Source: Marsupella aquatica
Lineage: Eukaryota; Marchantiophyta
Reading direction: 5' to 3'
DNA: 64,000 bases
Assembly (NCBI GenBank): GCA_973895155.1
Contig: OZ316896.1
Coordinates: 4,402,001 to 4,466,000 of the forward strand
Of this stretch, positions 1-23,928 are shown piece by piece. The notes beneath the pieces were generated by a model. That model saw only the letters and a program-made list of their open reading frames with translations, was not told the DNA's origin and did not search any database. Made by a program: the position numbers and the translations under genes. How positions within the stretch are numbered: position 1 is the stretch's first letter; every line of letters starts with the position of its first letter.

Positions 1-351
<351 letters not shown>

Positions 352-704
352 TACACACAATGCAGCAAACCAGCGAACTGTAGTTGTCCCCCGAGGGGCC
401 TCACCCGGAGGTGCGGCCGCCGATGGCGTGGGACCGGCCGAGAGGCCAGCCCGTGGGCGCAGCGGGCATTATGGGCCCCGTCGTCGGCTGGAGTGTCCCG
501 CCTTGTGTGGCTCGGGGCCTCTAGGCAAGCTTTTCAGCAAGCCTGGCGGTCCTGGGCCGGGCTCTCCCCTCCCCCGTTGGCCCCCCCCGTCTTTTGGGGC
601 GGGCCCTCGGGGCCGTTTTTTCCCCCACAAGAACCTTGAGGAACACCAATCGAGAGACTGAGCCTGGGGCCCCGTTCAGGCGGGGCTCGAGTCGAACAAA
701 CAAA
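352..704 (+). other. ITS1 (unit A)
   Basis: This is the internal transcribed spacer between 18S and 5.8S, about 353 bp and GC-rich. Its edges are set by the conserved 18S 3' end and the start of 5.8S, so they are good to a few bases. ORFs overlapping it are not genes. Confidence 0.93.
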
Positions 705-864
705 ACAACGACTCTCAGCAACGGATATCTTGGCTCTTGCAACGATGAAGAACGCAGCGAAATGCGATACCTAGTGTGAATTGCAGAATTCCGCGAATCA
801 TCGAGTCTTTGAACGCAAGTTGCGCCCGAGGCTTGTCCCGAGGGCATGCCTGCCTGAGCGTCAC
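705..864 (+). rRNA. 5.8S rRNA (unit A)
   Basis: About 160 nt. It is recognised from the plant 5.8S core (CAACGGATATCTTGGCTC, GATGAAGAACGCAGCGAAA, GAATTGCAGAATTCCGCGAA). The CTCAGCAACGG...CTTGG form is typical of seed-free land plants. The ends are inferred by comparison with known plant 5.8S and may be off by a few bases. Confidence 0.95.
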
Positions 865-1177
865 CGCACACCCACCCCTCAAACCCCCCCGGGGGTTCTG
901 AGACGAGTGGAACTGGCCGTCCGGGACCCCGGTGTCAAAGCCGGTGGTCGCGGTTGGCTGAAATGGAGCGTTCTGGACGCAGCCGGAGAGAGAGGCCGCG
1001 AGAAGGTGATCCGCCCCTCGTGGGCGGACTTGGACAGCGCCTCCCCCTTCGGTGGTTCGGGACGGAAGGGGCCCCCTCCGGGGGGCCCCTGAGAATCGGC
1101 GATGGTGCTCGGGGTGTTGTGGGTCCGAGAGATCGGTGCCCCCCCAACGCCCCGCTTCACTCATCGCCCCAGAGCTT
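865..1177 (+). other. ITS2 (unit A)
   Basis: This is the internal transcribed spacer between 5.8S and 26S, about 313 bp. It is GC-rich with C and G runs that can form the usual multi-helix ITS2 fold; for example, GGGGCCCCCTCC faces GGGGGGCCCC near 1067-1090. Confidence 0.92.
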
Positions 1178-4575
<3,398 letters not shown>

Positions 4576-4659
4576 CCCTTGGGCAGATGCGGTCCAGGCG
4601 CCCCGGAAAAGGGGCTCGAACGGGGGCCCAAGTGCCAGGCAGAGCGGCGCCCGAGTGTG

Positions 4660-5020
4660 GCCGGGGCTCAGGGTTCCAGGGAGGGAGCTAAGTGCTGAAG
4701 CCCAAGTGCCGGGCGAGTGTCTCGTCCCTTGGGTTCAGCCCGGGCGAGCCTCAGGGTTCCCGGGAGGGAGCTAAGTGTTGGGGCCAGGGCCCCGGCAAGC
4801 CCAAGTGTCGGGGCGAGTGTGGCCCGGGGCTGCCCTGCCTCGGGTTCGCTGCGGGCGGGGCTCAGGGTTCCGGGGGGGGGCTAAGTGCTGAAGCCCGAGT
4901 GCCGGGCGATCAGTGAGTGTGCCGCCCCTTGGGTTCAGCCCCAGTGAGGCTCAGGGTTCCGGGGGAGGGAGCTAAGTGCTGGGGCCAAGGCCCCCGTAGC
5001 CCAAGTGTCGGGCGGGCGGG
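4660..5020 (+). repeat. IGS subrepeat array 1 (unit A)
   Basis: There are about four degenerate tandem units of roughly 80-105 bp. Each carries a core like CAGGGTTCC(G)GGGAGGG, then GAGCTAAGTG, followed by GCCCAAGTGnCGGGCG. The same array recurs after the gap (about 6032-6392) and in units B and C. IGS subrepeats upstream of the Pol I promoter are usual in plants and often act as spacer enhancers; that role is not shown here. Confidence 0.8.
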
Positions 5021-5149
5021 CGTGGCCCGCCCCGGGTCGAGGGTGAGGGGGGCTCGGGGTCCCGAGGCCCCAGGAGCCCAAGGGAAGGCCGGGGCTTAGG
5101 CTAAGGGAGCCGAGGAGAGGGCCCCCATCGCGAACAAGTAATGGGGTCC

Positions 5150-5520
5150 TGGTCCAGGCGCGGGGGAGCGGAGATGGGGCCGGAGCCCAAGTGCGGGGTC
5201 ACGGTCCAGGCGCGCTTCGTCTCCAAGGCCGCGGGTCCAGGCGCGGTTTTTTTCCGCCGCGGGCGCGTTTGGCCTCCAAACGGTCCAGGCGCGGTGTTTT
5301 TCCGCCGCCGCCGCGTTTGGCCTCCGAACGGTCCAGGCGCGCCTCGTCTCCCAGGCCCCGGGTCCAGGCGCGGGGGTTTTCCGCCGCGGGCGCGTTTGGC
5401 CTCCAAGGGGTCCAGGCGCGGAGTTTCCCGTCCCCGGGCGCGTCTCTGGTCCAGGCGCGGGGTGCATGCGGCCGCCCTGTGTGCGAAGGGGAGTTCCGGT
5501 CCAGGCGCGGTCAGGGGCGC
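5150..5520 (+). repeat. IGS subrepeat array 2, GGTCCAGGCGCG motif (unit A)
   Basis: Nine near-identical GGTCCAGGCGCG motifs lie about 25-50 bp apart. Several are followed by a TTTCCGCCGCGGGCGCGTTTGGCCTCC block. The array is repeated exactly after the gap (about 6522-6892). The regular spacing of a CpG-rich motif upstream of the promoter suggests binding sites or methylation targets; this is inference. Confidence 0.85.
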
Positions 5521-5824
5521 TGCTGGGGAGGGAGGGAGCTGCTTGCCTCTCACTTCTCTTCGCTCCCTTCTGATCTTTCCCCCGCTCCCATGTCCGTATG
5601 CTTCAGAGTTTGGGGCCGGAGGTTGCCTTGGGGGGAGAGGGAGAAGAACCTCGGACCACGACCAAGCAGGGCGCCGGGGAGGGCGGGGGCCAGAGGAGAC
5701 ACCGAGCTAGCAACAGGGGGGCACGACGGAGGTGCAAGGCCGGTGTGAGACCAGAGGTGCGTTGGAGGAGGGCGGTTTCCCCCAGAAGCCCGTGAAGTGC
5801 CGCGGGGGAGCCCAGGGGCCGATG

Positions 5825-5924
5825 NNNNNNNNNNNNNNNNNNNNNNNNNNNNNNNNNNNNNNNNNNNNNNNNNNNNNNNNNNNNNNNNNNNNNNNNNNNN
5901 NNNNNNNNNNNNNNNNNNNNNNNN
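5825..5924. other. assembly gap (100 N)
   Basis: This is a run of exactly 100 N, the conventional placeholder for a gap of unknown size between contigs. The sequence that ends at 5824 and the sequence that begins at 5925 overlap completely (4553-5824 equals 5925-7196), so the gap is probably not biological. Confidence 0.99.
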
Positions 5925-7196
5925 GGCCTCCTGTCCCAACGATTTGTCCCTTGGGCAGATGCGGTCCAGGCGCCCCGGAAAAGGGGCTCGAACGGGGGCC
6001 CAAGTGCCAGGCAGAGCGGCGCCCGAGTGTGGCCGGGGCTCAGGGTTCCAGGGAGGGAGCTAAGTGCTGAAGCCCAAGTGCCGGGCGAGTGTCTCGTCCC
6101 TTGGGTTCAGCCCGGGCGAGCCTCAGGGTTCCCGGGAGGGAGCTAAGTGTTGGGGCCAGGGCCCCGGCAAGCCCAAGTGTCGGGGCGAGTGTGGCCCGGG
6201 GCTGCCCTGCCTCGGGTTCGCTGCGGGCGGGGCTCAGGGTTCCGGGGGGGGGCTAAGTGCTGAAGCCCGAGTGCCGGGCGATCAGTGAGTGTGCCGCCCC
6301 TTGGGTTCAGCCCCAGTGAGGCTCAGGGTTCCGGGGGAGGGAGCTAAGTGCTGGGGCCAAGGCCCCCGTAGCCCAAGTGTCGGGCGGGCGGGCGTGGCCC
6401 GCCCCGGGTCGAGGGTGAGGGGGGCTCGGGGTCCCGAGGCCCCAGGAGCCCAAGGGAAGGCCGGGGCTTAGGCTAAGGGAGCCGAGGAGAGGGCCCCCAT
6501 CGCGAACAAGTAATGGGGTCCTGGTCCAGGCGCGGGGGAGCGGAGATGGGGCCGGAGCCCAAGTGCGGGGTCACGGTCCAGGCGCGCTTCGTCTCCAAGG
6601 CCGCGGGTCCAGGCGCGGTTTTTTTCCGCCGCGGGCGCGTTTGGCCTCCAAACGGTCCAGGCGCGGTGTTTTTCCGCCGCCGCCGCGTTTGGCCTCCGAA
6701 CGGTCCAGGCGCGCCTCGTCTCCCAGGCCCCGGGTCCAGGCGCGGGGGTTTTCCGCCGCGGGCGCGTTTGGCCTCCAAGGGGTCCAGGCGCGGAGTTTCC
6801 CGTCCCCGGGCGCGTCTCTGGTCCAGGCGCGGGGTGCATGCGGCCGCCCTGTGTGCGAAGGGGAGTTCCGGTCCAGGCGCGGTCAGGGGCGCTGCTGGGG
6901 AGGGAGGGAGCTGCTTGCCTCTCACTTCTCTTCGCTCCCTTCTGATCTTTCCCCCGCTCCCATGTCCGTATGCTTCAGAGTTTGGGGCCGGAGGTTGCCT
7001 TGGGGGGAGAGGGAGAAGAACCTCGGACCACGACCAAGCAGGGCGCCGGGGAGGGCGGGGGCCAGAGGAGACACCGAGCTAGCAACAGGGGGGCACGACG
7101 GAGGTGCAAGGCCGGTGTGAGACCAGAGGTGCGTTGGAGGAGGGCGGTTTCCCCCAGAAGCCCGTGAAGTGCCGCGGGGGAGCCCAGGGGCCGATG
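5925..7196 (+). repeat. duplicate of 4553-5824 (probable false duplication)
   Basis: These 1,272 bases match 4553-5824 with no difference that I can see. The copy starts 23 bases before the end of 26S, with no 26S body in front of it. Units B and C have this segment once. It is best read as the unmerged overlap of two contigs ending inside the same or adjacent rDNA units. Confidence 0.93.
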
Positions 7197-7396
7197 GGGA
7201 GGGTGCGGGCTGGAGTTGGTGCCGGGAGGGGAGCACATGCGAGGGGGGTGCCCCCCCAGGTGCTCAGGAGGGGGCTCGGAGGGAGCAAACACCCAGGGCT
7301 GGAGAGAGACCGCCCGGGGGCAGCCGTCGGGAGCCGGGTTGGGGGCCAAAAAAAGGGGACCAAAGCTGGTCCGGGGGTGGCAGGTCCCCAGAAGCA

Positions 7397-7407
7397 TATA
7401 TGAGGGG
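7397..7407 (+). promoter_or_regulatory. Pol I core promoter / start site, unit A-B spacer
   Basis: TATATGAGGGG resembles the plant Pol I initiation consensus TATA(T/G)(A)(A/G)GGGG, where transcription starts at the A/G before the G run. It lies about 725 bp upstream of 18S and downstream of the subrepeats, as expected. The block is conserved in all three units. The assignment is by motif and position only. Confidence 0.7.
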
Positions 7408-8129
7408 AGCAAGCTCCTCTCAAAAACCTCAGTTGAAAAGTCGGCCGAGCCGCGCCGGGTCCCCAAGGGGGCAAGGCGTTGGCGAAGGCAGCAGCCTAGT
7501 AAGCTCTGAGGGGTGCCACCGATGTGACTGGGAAGGGGCGGGGCCGAACGGGTCTGCCGATGCGGGGCTCGCCTCTCGTGTGTCCTTCGGCTCTCAAAGG
7601 GAGTGCTGCCGGTCACAGACCGGCGCCGCTGCCTGTGGGGCTTGTGTCGAATACAGGAAAGCTGGAAGGGGTTGCCTGGAAACTGTGGGCGTCGGGAGGC
7701 GGACGTCTCGGGCTCGGCTCTTGAGCTGGGGCCGGGGCAGAGCCTCCCCTTGCCGCCGACCGTCCGGCCGCACCACGCCAGGGAAGCCTGGTGCTGGAGC
7801 GCGACCGGCGCGGAGGCGAAGCGGTCGTTTGATCCGAACCCTCAAAAGTCCGCCTCCCTGGTTGCTGGCTGGTGGGGGAAACCCCTCTCTTCCTGCACCG
7901 GGGAGCGGAGGTGTGCCGCGGGTGCTGGTGGGGGGCCTTGAGGCGCAGCTCCCCCCGGGGGGTTGGTCGCTGGCTCCTCCTGCCCCGTGGAGAAACGGCC
8001 GAGAGCCCGGGGACACCCGTCCTCGGGCCCGGTCGGCACTTATCTGTGAACTACCGCCCCTCCCGCAAGGGGGGTGCGAGGCTCCGGCGGCCCAGCGCGA
8101 GGGCGCCCGTCGTCGGGGCAAAGGATAGT

Positions 8130-9942
<1,813 letters not shown>

Positions 9943-10295
9943 TACACACAATGCAGCAAACCAGCGAACTGTAGTTGTCCCCCGAGGGGCCTCACCCGGA
10001 GGTGCGGCCGCCGATGGCGTGGGACCGGCCGAGAGGCCAGCCCGTGGGCGCAGCGGGCATTATGGGCCCCGTCGTCGGCTGGAGTGTCCCGCCTTGTGTG
10101 GCTCGGGGCCTCTAGGCAAGCTTTTCAGCAAGCCTGGCGGTCCTGGGCCGGGCTCTCCCCTCCCCCGTTGGCCCCCCCCGTCTTTTGGGGCGGGCCCTCG
10201 GGGCCGTTTTTTCCCCCACAAGAACCTTGAGGAACACCAATCGAGAGACTGAGCCTGGGGCCCCGTTCAGGCGGGGCTCGAGTCGAACAAACAAA
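9943..10295 (+). other. ITS1 (unit B)
   Basis: Same as ITS1 of unit A, offset by 9,591 bp; no difference seen. Confidence 0.93.
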
Positions 10296-10455
10296 ACAAC
10301 GACTCTCAGCAACGGATATCTTGGCTCTTGCAACGATGAAGAACGCAGCGAAATGCGATACCTAGTGTGAATTGCAGAATTCCGCGAATCATCGAGTCTT
10401 TGAACGCAAGTTGCGCCCGAGGCTTGTCCCGAGGGCATGCCTGCCTGAGCGTCAC
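10296..10455 (+). rRNA. 5.8S rRNA (unit B)
   Basis: This copy has the same sequence as the unit A copy. It is the reference version in this window, since unit C differs at one base. Confidence 0.95.
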
Positions 10456-10768
10456 CGCACACCCACCCCTCAAACCCCCCCGGGGGTTCTGAGACGAGTG
10501 GAACTGGCCGTCCGGGACCCCGGTGTCAAAGCCGGTGGTCGCGGTTGGCTGAAATGGAGCGTTCTGGACGCAGCCGGAGAGAGAGGCCGCGAGAAGGTGA
10601 TCCGCCCCTCGTGGGCGGACTTGGACAGCGCCTCCCCCTTCGGTGGTTCGGGACGGAAGGGGCCCCCTCCGGGGGGCCCCTGAGAATCGGCGATGGTGCT
10701 CGGGGTGTTGTGGGTCCGAGAGATCGGTGCCCCCCCAACGCCCCGCTTCACTCATCGCCCCAGAGCTT
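10456..10768 (+). other. ITS2 (unit B)
   Basis: Same as ITS2 of unit A; no difference seen. Confidence 0.92.
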
Positions 10769-14166
<3,398 letters not shown>

Positions 14167-14250
14167 CCCTTGGGCAGATGCGGTCCAGGCGCCCCGGAAA
14201 AGGGGCTCGAACGGGGGCCCAAGTGCCAGGCAGAGCGGCGCCCGAGTGTG

Positions 14251-14611
14251 GCCGGGGCTCAGGGTTCCAGGGAGGGAGCTAAGTGCTGAAGCCCAAGTGC
14301 CGGGCGAGTGTCTCGTCCCTTGGGTTCAGCCCGGGCGAGCCTCAGGGTTCCCGGGAGGGAGCTAAGTGTTGGGGCCAGGGCCCCGGCAAGCCCAAGTGTC
14401 GGGGCGAGTGTGGCCCGGGGCTGCCCTGCCTCGGGTTCGCTGCGGGCGGGGCTCAGGGTTCCGGGGGGGGGCTAAGTGCTGAAGCCCGAGTGCCGGGCGA
14501 TCAGTGAGTGTGCCGCCCCTTGGGTTCAGCCCCAGTGAGGCTCAGGGTTCCGGGGGAGGGAGCTAAGTGCTGGGGCCAAGGCCCCCGTAGCCCAAGTGTC
14601 GGGCGGGCGGG
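14251..14611 (+). repeat. IGS subrepeat array 1 (unit B)
   Basis: About four degenerate 80-105 bp units with the CAGGGTTCC...GAGCTAAGTG core. The copy number is the same as in units A and C. Confidence 0.8.
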
Positions 14612-14740
14612 CGTGGCCCGCCCCGGGTCGAGGGTGAGGGGGGCTCGGGGTCCCGAGGCCCCAGGAGCCCAAGGGAAGGCCGGGGCTTAGGCTAAGGGAG
14701 CCGAGGAGAGGGCCCCCATCGCGAACAAGTAATGGGGTCC

Positions 14741-15111
14741 TGGTCCAGGCGCGGGGGAGCGGAGATGGGGCCGGAGCCCAAGTGCGGGGTCACGGTCCAG
14801 GCGCGCTTCGTCTCCAAGGCCGCGGGTCCAGGCGCGGTTTTTTTCCGCCGCGGGCGCGTTTGGCCTCCAAACGGTCCAGGCGCGGTGTTTTTCCGCCGCC
14901 GCCGCGTTTGGCCTCCGAACGGTCCAGGCGCGCCTCGTCTCCCAGGCCCCGGGTCCAGGCGCGGGGGTTTTCCGCCGCGGGCGCGTTTGGCCTCCAAGGG
15001 GTCCAGGCGCGGAGTTTCCCGTCCCCGGGCGCGTCTCTGGTCCAGGCGCGGGGTGCATGCGGCCGCCCTGTGTGCGAAGGGGAGTTCCGGTCCAGGCGCG
15101 GTCAGGGGCGC
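14741..15111 (+). repeat. IGS subrepeat array 2 (unit B)
   Basis: Nine GGTCCAGGCGCG motifs at 25-50 bp spacing. Number and order are the same as in the other units, indicating a homogeneous array. Confidence 0.85.
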
Positions 15112-15615
15112 TGCTGGGGAGGGAGGGAGCTGCTTGCCTCTCACTTCTCTTCGCTCCCTTCTGATCTTTCCCCCGCTCCCATGTCCGTATGCTTCAGAGT
15201 TTGGGGCCGGAGGTTGCCTTGGGGGGAGAGGGAGAAGAACCTCGGACCACGACCAAGCAGGGCGCCGGGGAGGGCGGGGGCCAGAGGAGACACCGAGCTA
15301 GCAACAGGGGGGCACGACGGAGGTGCAAGGCCGGTGTGAGACCAGAGGTGCGTTGGAGGAGGGCGGTTTCCCCCAGAAGCCCGTGAAGTGCCGCGGGGGA
15401 GCCCAGGGGCCGATGGGGAGGGTGCGGGCTGGAGTTGGTGCCGGGAGGGGAGCACATGCGAGGGGGGTGCCCCCCCAGGTGCTCAGGAGGGGGCTCGGAG
15501 GGAGCAAACACCCAGGGCTGGAGAGAGACCGCCCGGGGGCAGCCGTCGGGAGCCGGGTTGGGGGCCAAAAAAAGGGGACCAAAGCTGGTCCGGGGGTGGC
15601 AGGTCCCCAGAAGCA

Positions 15616-15626
15616 TATATGAGGGG
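15616..15626 (+). promoter_or_regulatory. Pol I core promoter / start site (unit B spacer)
   Basis: TATATGAGGGG, in the same context (GGTCCCCAGAAGCA before, AGCAAGCTCCTCTC after) and at the same distance from 18S as the first copy. Confidence 0.7.
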
Positions 15627-16348
15627 AGCAAGCTCCTCTCAAAAACCTCAGTTGAAAAGTCGGCCGAGCCGCGCCGGGTCCCCAAGGGGGCAAGGCGTTG
15701 GCGAAGGCAGCAGCCTAGTAAGCTCTGAGGGGTGCCACCGATGTGACTGGGAAGGGGCGGGGCCGAACGGGTCTGCCGATGCGGGGCTCGCCTCTCGTGT
15801 GTCCTTCGGCTCTCAAAGGGAGTGCTGCCGGTCACAGACCGGCGCCGCTGCCTGTGGGGCTTGTGTCGAATACAGGAAAGCTGGAAGGGGTTGCCTGGAA
15901 ACTGTGGGCGTCGGGAGGCGGACGTCTCGGGCTCGGCTCTTGAGCTGGGGCCGGGGCAGAGCCTCCCCTTGCCGCCGACCGTCCGGCCGCACCACGCCAG
16001 GGAAGCCTGGTGCTGGAGCGCGACCGGCGCGGAGGCGAAGCGGTCGTTTGATCCGAACCCTCAAAAGTCCGCCTCCCTGGTTGCTGGCTGGTGGGGGAAA
16101 CCCCTCTCTTCCTGCACCGGGGAGCGGAGGTGTGCCGCGGGTGCTGGTGGGGGGCCTTGAGGCGCAGCTCCCCCCGGGGGGTTGGTCGCTGGCTCCTCCT
16201 GCCCCGTGGAGAAACGGCCGAGAGCCCGGGGACACCCGTCCTCGGGCCCGGTCGGCACTTATCTGTGAACTACCGCCCCTCCCGCAAGGGGGGTGCGAGG
16301 CTCCGGCGGCCCAGCGCGAGGGCGCCCGTCGTCGGGGCAAAGGATAGT

Positions 16349-18161
<1,813 letters not shown>

Positions 18162-18514
18162 TACACACAATGCAGCAAACCAGCGAACTGTAGTTGTCCC
18201 CCGAGGGGCCTCACCCGGAGGTGCGGCCGCCGATGGCGTGGGACCGGCCGAGAGGCCAGCCCGTGGGCGCAGCGGGCATTATGGGCCCCGTCGTCGGCTG
18301 GAGTGTCCCGCCTTGTGTGGCTCGGGGCCTCTAGGCAAGCTTTTCAGCAAGCCTGGCGGTCCTGGGCCGGGCTCTCCCCTCCCCCGTTGGCCCCCCCCGT
18401 CTTTTGGGGCGGGCCCTCGGGGCCGTTTTTTCCCCCACAAGAACCTTGAGGAACACCAATCGAGAGACTGAGCCTGGGGCCCCGTTCAGGCGGGGCTCGA
18501 GTCGAACAAACAAA
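18162..18514 (+). other. ITS1 (unit C)
   Basis: Identical by eye to the other ITS1 copies. Confidence 0.93.
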
Positions 18515-18674
18515 ACAACGACTCTCAGCAACGGATATCTTGGCTCTTGCAACGATGAAGAACGCAGCGAAATGCGATACCTAGTGTGAATTGCAGAATT
18601 CCGCGAATCATCGAGTCTTTGAACGCAAGTTGCGCCTGAGGCTTGTCCCGAGGGCATGCCTGCCTGAGCGTCAC
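18515..18674 (+). rRNA. 5.8S rRNA (unit C, one substitution)
   Basis: This matches units A and B except for C to T at 18637 (GCGCCTGAGG instead of GCGCCCGAGG), in the GC-rich 3' part of 5.8S. It could be a variant of the border unit or a base-calling error; one change does not make it a pseudogene. Confidence 0.94.
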
Positions 18675-18987
18675 CGCACACCCACCCCTCAAACCCCCCC
18701 GGGGGTTCTGAGACGAGTGGAACTGGCCGTCCGGGACCCCGGTGTCAAAGCCGGTGGTCGCGGTTGGCTGAAATGGAGCGTTCTGGACGCAGCCGGAGAG
18801 AGAGGCCGCGAGAAGGTGATCCGCCCCTCGTGGGCGGACTTGGACAGCGCCTCCCCCTTCGGTGGTTCGGGACGGAAGGGGCCCCCTCCGGGGGGCCCCT
18901 GAGAATCGGCGATGGTGCTCGGGGTGTTGTGGGTCCGAGAGATCGGTGCCCCCCCAACGCCCCGCTTCACTCATCGCCCCAGAGCTT
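18675..18987 (+). other. ITS2 (unit C)
   Basis: Identical by eye to the other ITS2 copies. Confidence 0.92.
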
Positions 18988-22385
<3,398 letters not shown>

Positions 22386-23875
22386 CCCTTGGGCAGATGC
22401 GGTCCAGGCGCCCCGGAAAAGGGGCTCGAACGGGGGCCCAAGTGCCAGGCAGAGCGGCGCCCGAGTGTGGCCGGGGCTCAGGGTTCCAGGGAGGGAGCTA
22501 AGTGCTGAAGCCCAAGTGCCGGGCGAGTGTCTCGTCCCTTGGGTTCAGCCCGGGCGAGCCTCAGGGTTCCCGGGAGGGAGCTAAGTGTTGGGGCCAGGGC
22601 CCCGGCAAGCCCAAGTGTCGGGGCGAGTGTGGCCCGGGGCTGCCCTGCCTCGGGTTCGCTGCGGGCGGGGCTCAGGGTTCCGGGGGGGGGCTAAGTGCTG
22701 AAGCCTGAGTGCCGGGCGATCAGTGAGTGTGCCGCCCCTTGGGTTCAGCCCCAGTGAGGCTCAGGGTTCCGGGGGAGGGAGCTAAGTGCTGGGGCCAAGG
22801 CCCCCGTAGCCCAAGTGTCGGGCGGGCGGGCGTGGCCCGCCCCGGGTCGAGGGTGAGGGGGGCTCGGGGTCCCGAGGCCCCAGGAGCCCAAGGGAAGGCC
22901 GGGGCTTAGGCTAAGGGAGCCGAGGAGAGGGCCCCCATCGCGAACAAGTAATGGGGTCCTGGTCCAGGCGCGGGGGAGCGGAGATGGGGCCGGAGCCCAA
23001 GTGCGGGGTCACGGTCCAGGCGCGCTTCGTCTCCAAGGCCGCGGGTCCAGGCGCGGTTTTTTTCCGCCGCGGGCGCGTTTGGCCTCCAAACGGTCCAGGC
23101 GCGGTGTTTTTCCGCCGCCGCCGCGTTTGGCCTCCGAACGGTCCAGGCGCGCCTCGTCTCCCAGGCCCCGGGTCCAGGCGCGGGGGTTTTCCGCCGCGGG
23201 CGCGTTTGGCCTCCAAGGGGTCCAGGCGCGGAGTTTCCCGTCCCCGGGCGCGTCTCTGGTCCAGGCGCGGGGTGCATGCGGCCGCCCTGTGTGCGAAGGG
23301 GAGTTCCGGTCCAGGCGCGGTCAGGGGCGCTGCTGGGGAGGGAGGGAGCTGCTTGCCTCTCACTTCTCTTCGCTCCCTTCTGATCTTTCCCCCGCTCCCA
23401 TGTCCGTATGCTTCAGAGTTTGGGGCCGGAGGTTGCCTTGGGGGGAGAGGGAGAAGAACCTCGGACCACGACCAAGCAGGGCGCCGGGGAGGGCGGGGGC
23501 CAGAGGAGACACCGAGCTAGCAACAGGGGGGCACGACGGAGGTGCAAGGCCGGTGTGAGACCAGAGGTGCGTTGGAGGAGGGCGGTTTCCCCCAGAAGCC
23601 CGTGAAGTGCCGCGGGGGAGCCCAGGGGCCGATGGGGAGGGTGCGGGCCGGAGTTGGTGCCGGGAGGGGAGCACATGCGAGGGGGGTGCCCCCCCAGGTG
23701 CTCAGGAGGGGGCTCGGAGGGAGCAAACACCCAGGGCTGGAGAGAGACCGCCCGGGGGCAGCCGTCGGGAGCCGGGTTGGGGGCCAAAAAAAGGGGACCA
23801 AAGCTGGTCCGGGGGTGGCAGGTCCCCAGAAGCATATATGAGGGGAGCAAGCTCCTCTCAAAAACCTCAGTTGAA
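22386..23875 (+). other. IGS, truncated at the array border (unit C)
   Basis: The spacer follows unit B through both subrepeat arrays (about 22470-22830 and 22960-23330) and the Pol I motif. Homology stops after CTCAGTTGAA at 23875, so almost all of the 5' ETS and the next 18S are missing. It has private substitutions near 22706 (C to T) and 23649 (T to C). This is the edge of the array. Confidence 0.92.
23835..23845 (+). promoter_or_regulatory. Pol I core promoter at array edge, facing unique DNA
   Basis: TATATGAGGGG is intact, with its normal upstream 1.4 kb of IGS and about 30 bp of downstream context. There is no rRNA gene downstream; beyond 23,928 the sequence is unique. If active, it would direct Pol I into the flank. 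Confidence 0.65.
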
Positions 23876-23928
23876 GGGCGGGGGCCAGAGGAGACACCGA
23901 GCTAGCAACGGGGGGGCACAACGGAGGT
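23876..23928 (+). repeat. displaced 53-bp IGS fragment at the junction
   Basis: GGGCGGGGGCCAGAGGAGAC and the following bases repeat the IGS stretch at about 23494-23546 with two substitutions. The copy is joined directly to the truncated ETS, out of order, and marks the rearranged end of the rDNA. Confidence 0.88.

Larger units (their letters stand above)
4576..8129 (+). other. IGS with 5' ETS, unit A (contains assembly gap)
   Basis: This is the spacer between 26S of unit A and 18S of unit B. The real spacer in unit B is about 2.18 kb. Here it is inflated by 100 Ns plus a second copy of 1,272 bp. It contains two subrepeat arrays, the Pol I initiation motif at 7397-7407 and an external transcribed spacer of about 720 bp up to 18S. 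No 5S rRNA gene is visible on either strand. Long ORFs here, for example 319 codons at 7169-8128, arise because the DNA is GC-rich and stop-poor. Confidence 0.93.
14167..16348 (+). other. IGS with 5' ETS (unit B, intact)
   Basis: This is the only intact spacer in the window, about 2,182 bp. The order is the 26S end, subrepeat array 1, array 2 (GGTCCAGGCGCG), a G/A-rich stretch, the Pol I motif at 15616-15626, then a 5' ETS of about 725 bp. No 5S gene and no spacer-promoter duplicate are seen. The spacer is short for a vascular plant. Confidence 0.93.

Noticed and set aside
5141-5710. Pro/Arg/Gly-rich ORFs of 150-189 codons in the spacer (and copies)
   Set aside because: These are translations of the GGTCCAGGCGCG subrepeat array on both strands, not genes.
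7169-8128. 319-codon plus-strand ORF (and its copy at 15388-16347)
   Set aside because: It lies in the rDNA spacer and 5' ETS, is GC-rich, overlaps other equally long ORFs in several frames, and recurs only because the rDNA repeats. It has no protein-like domain.
4576-8129. Spacer length heterogeneity between rDNA units
   Set aside because: The extra 1,372 bp is fully explained by an N gap plus identical overlapping contig ends.
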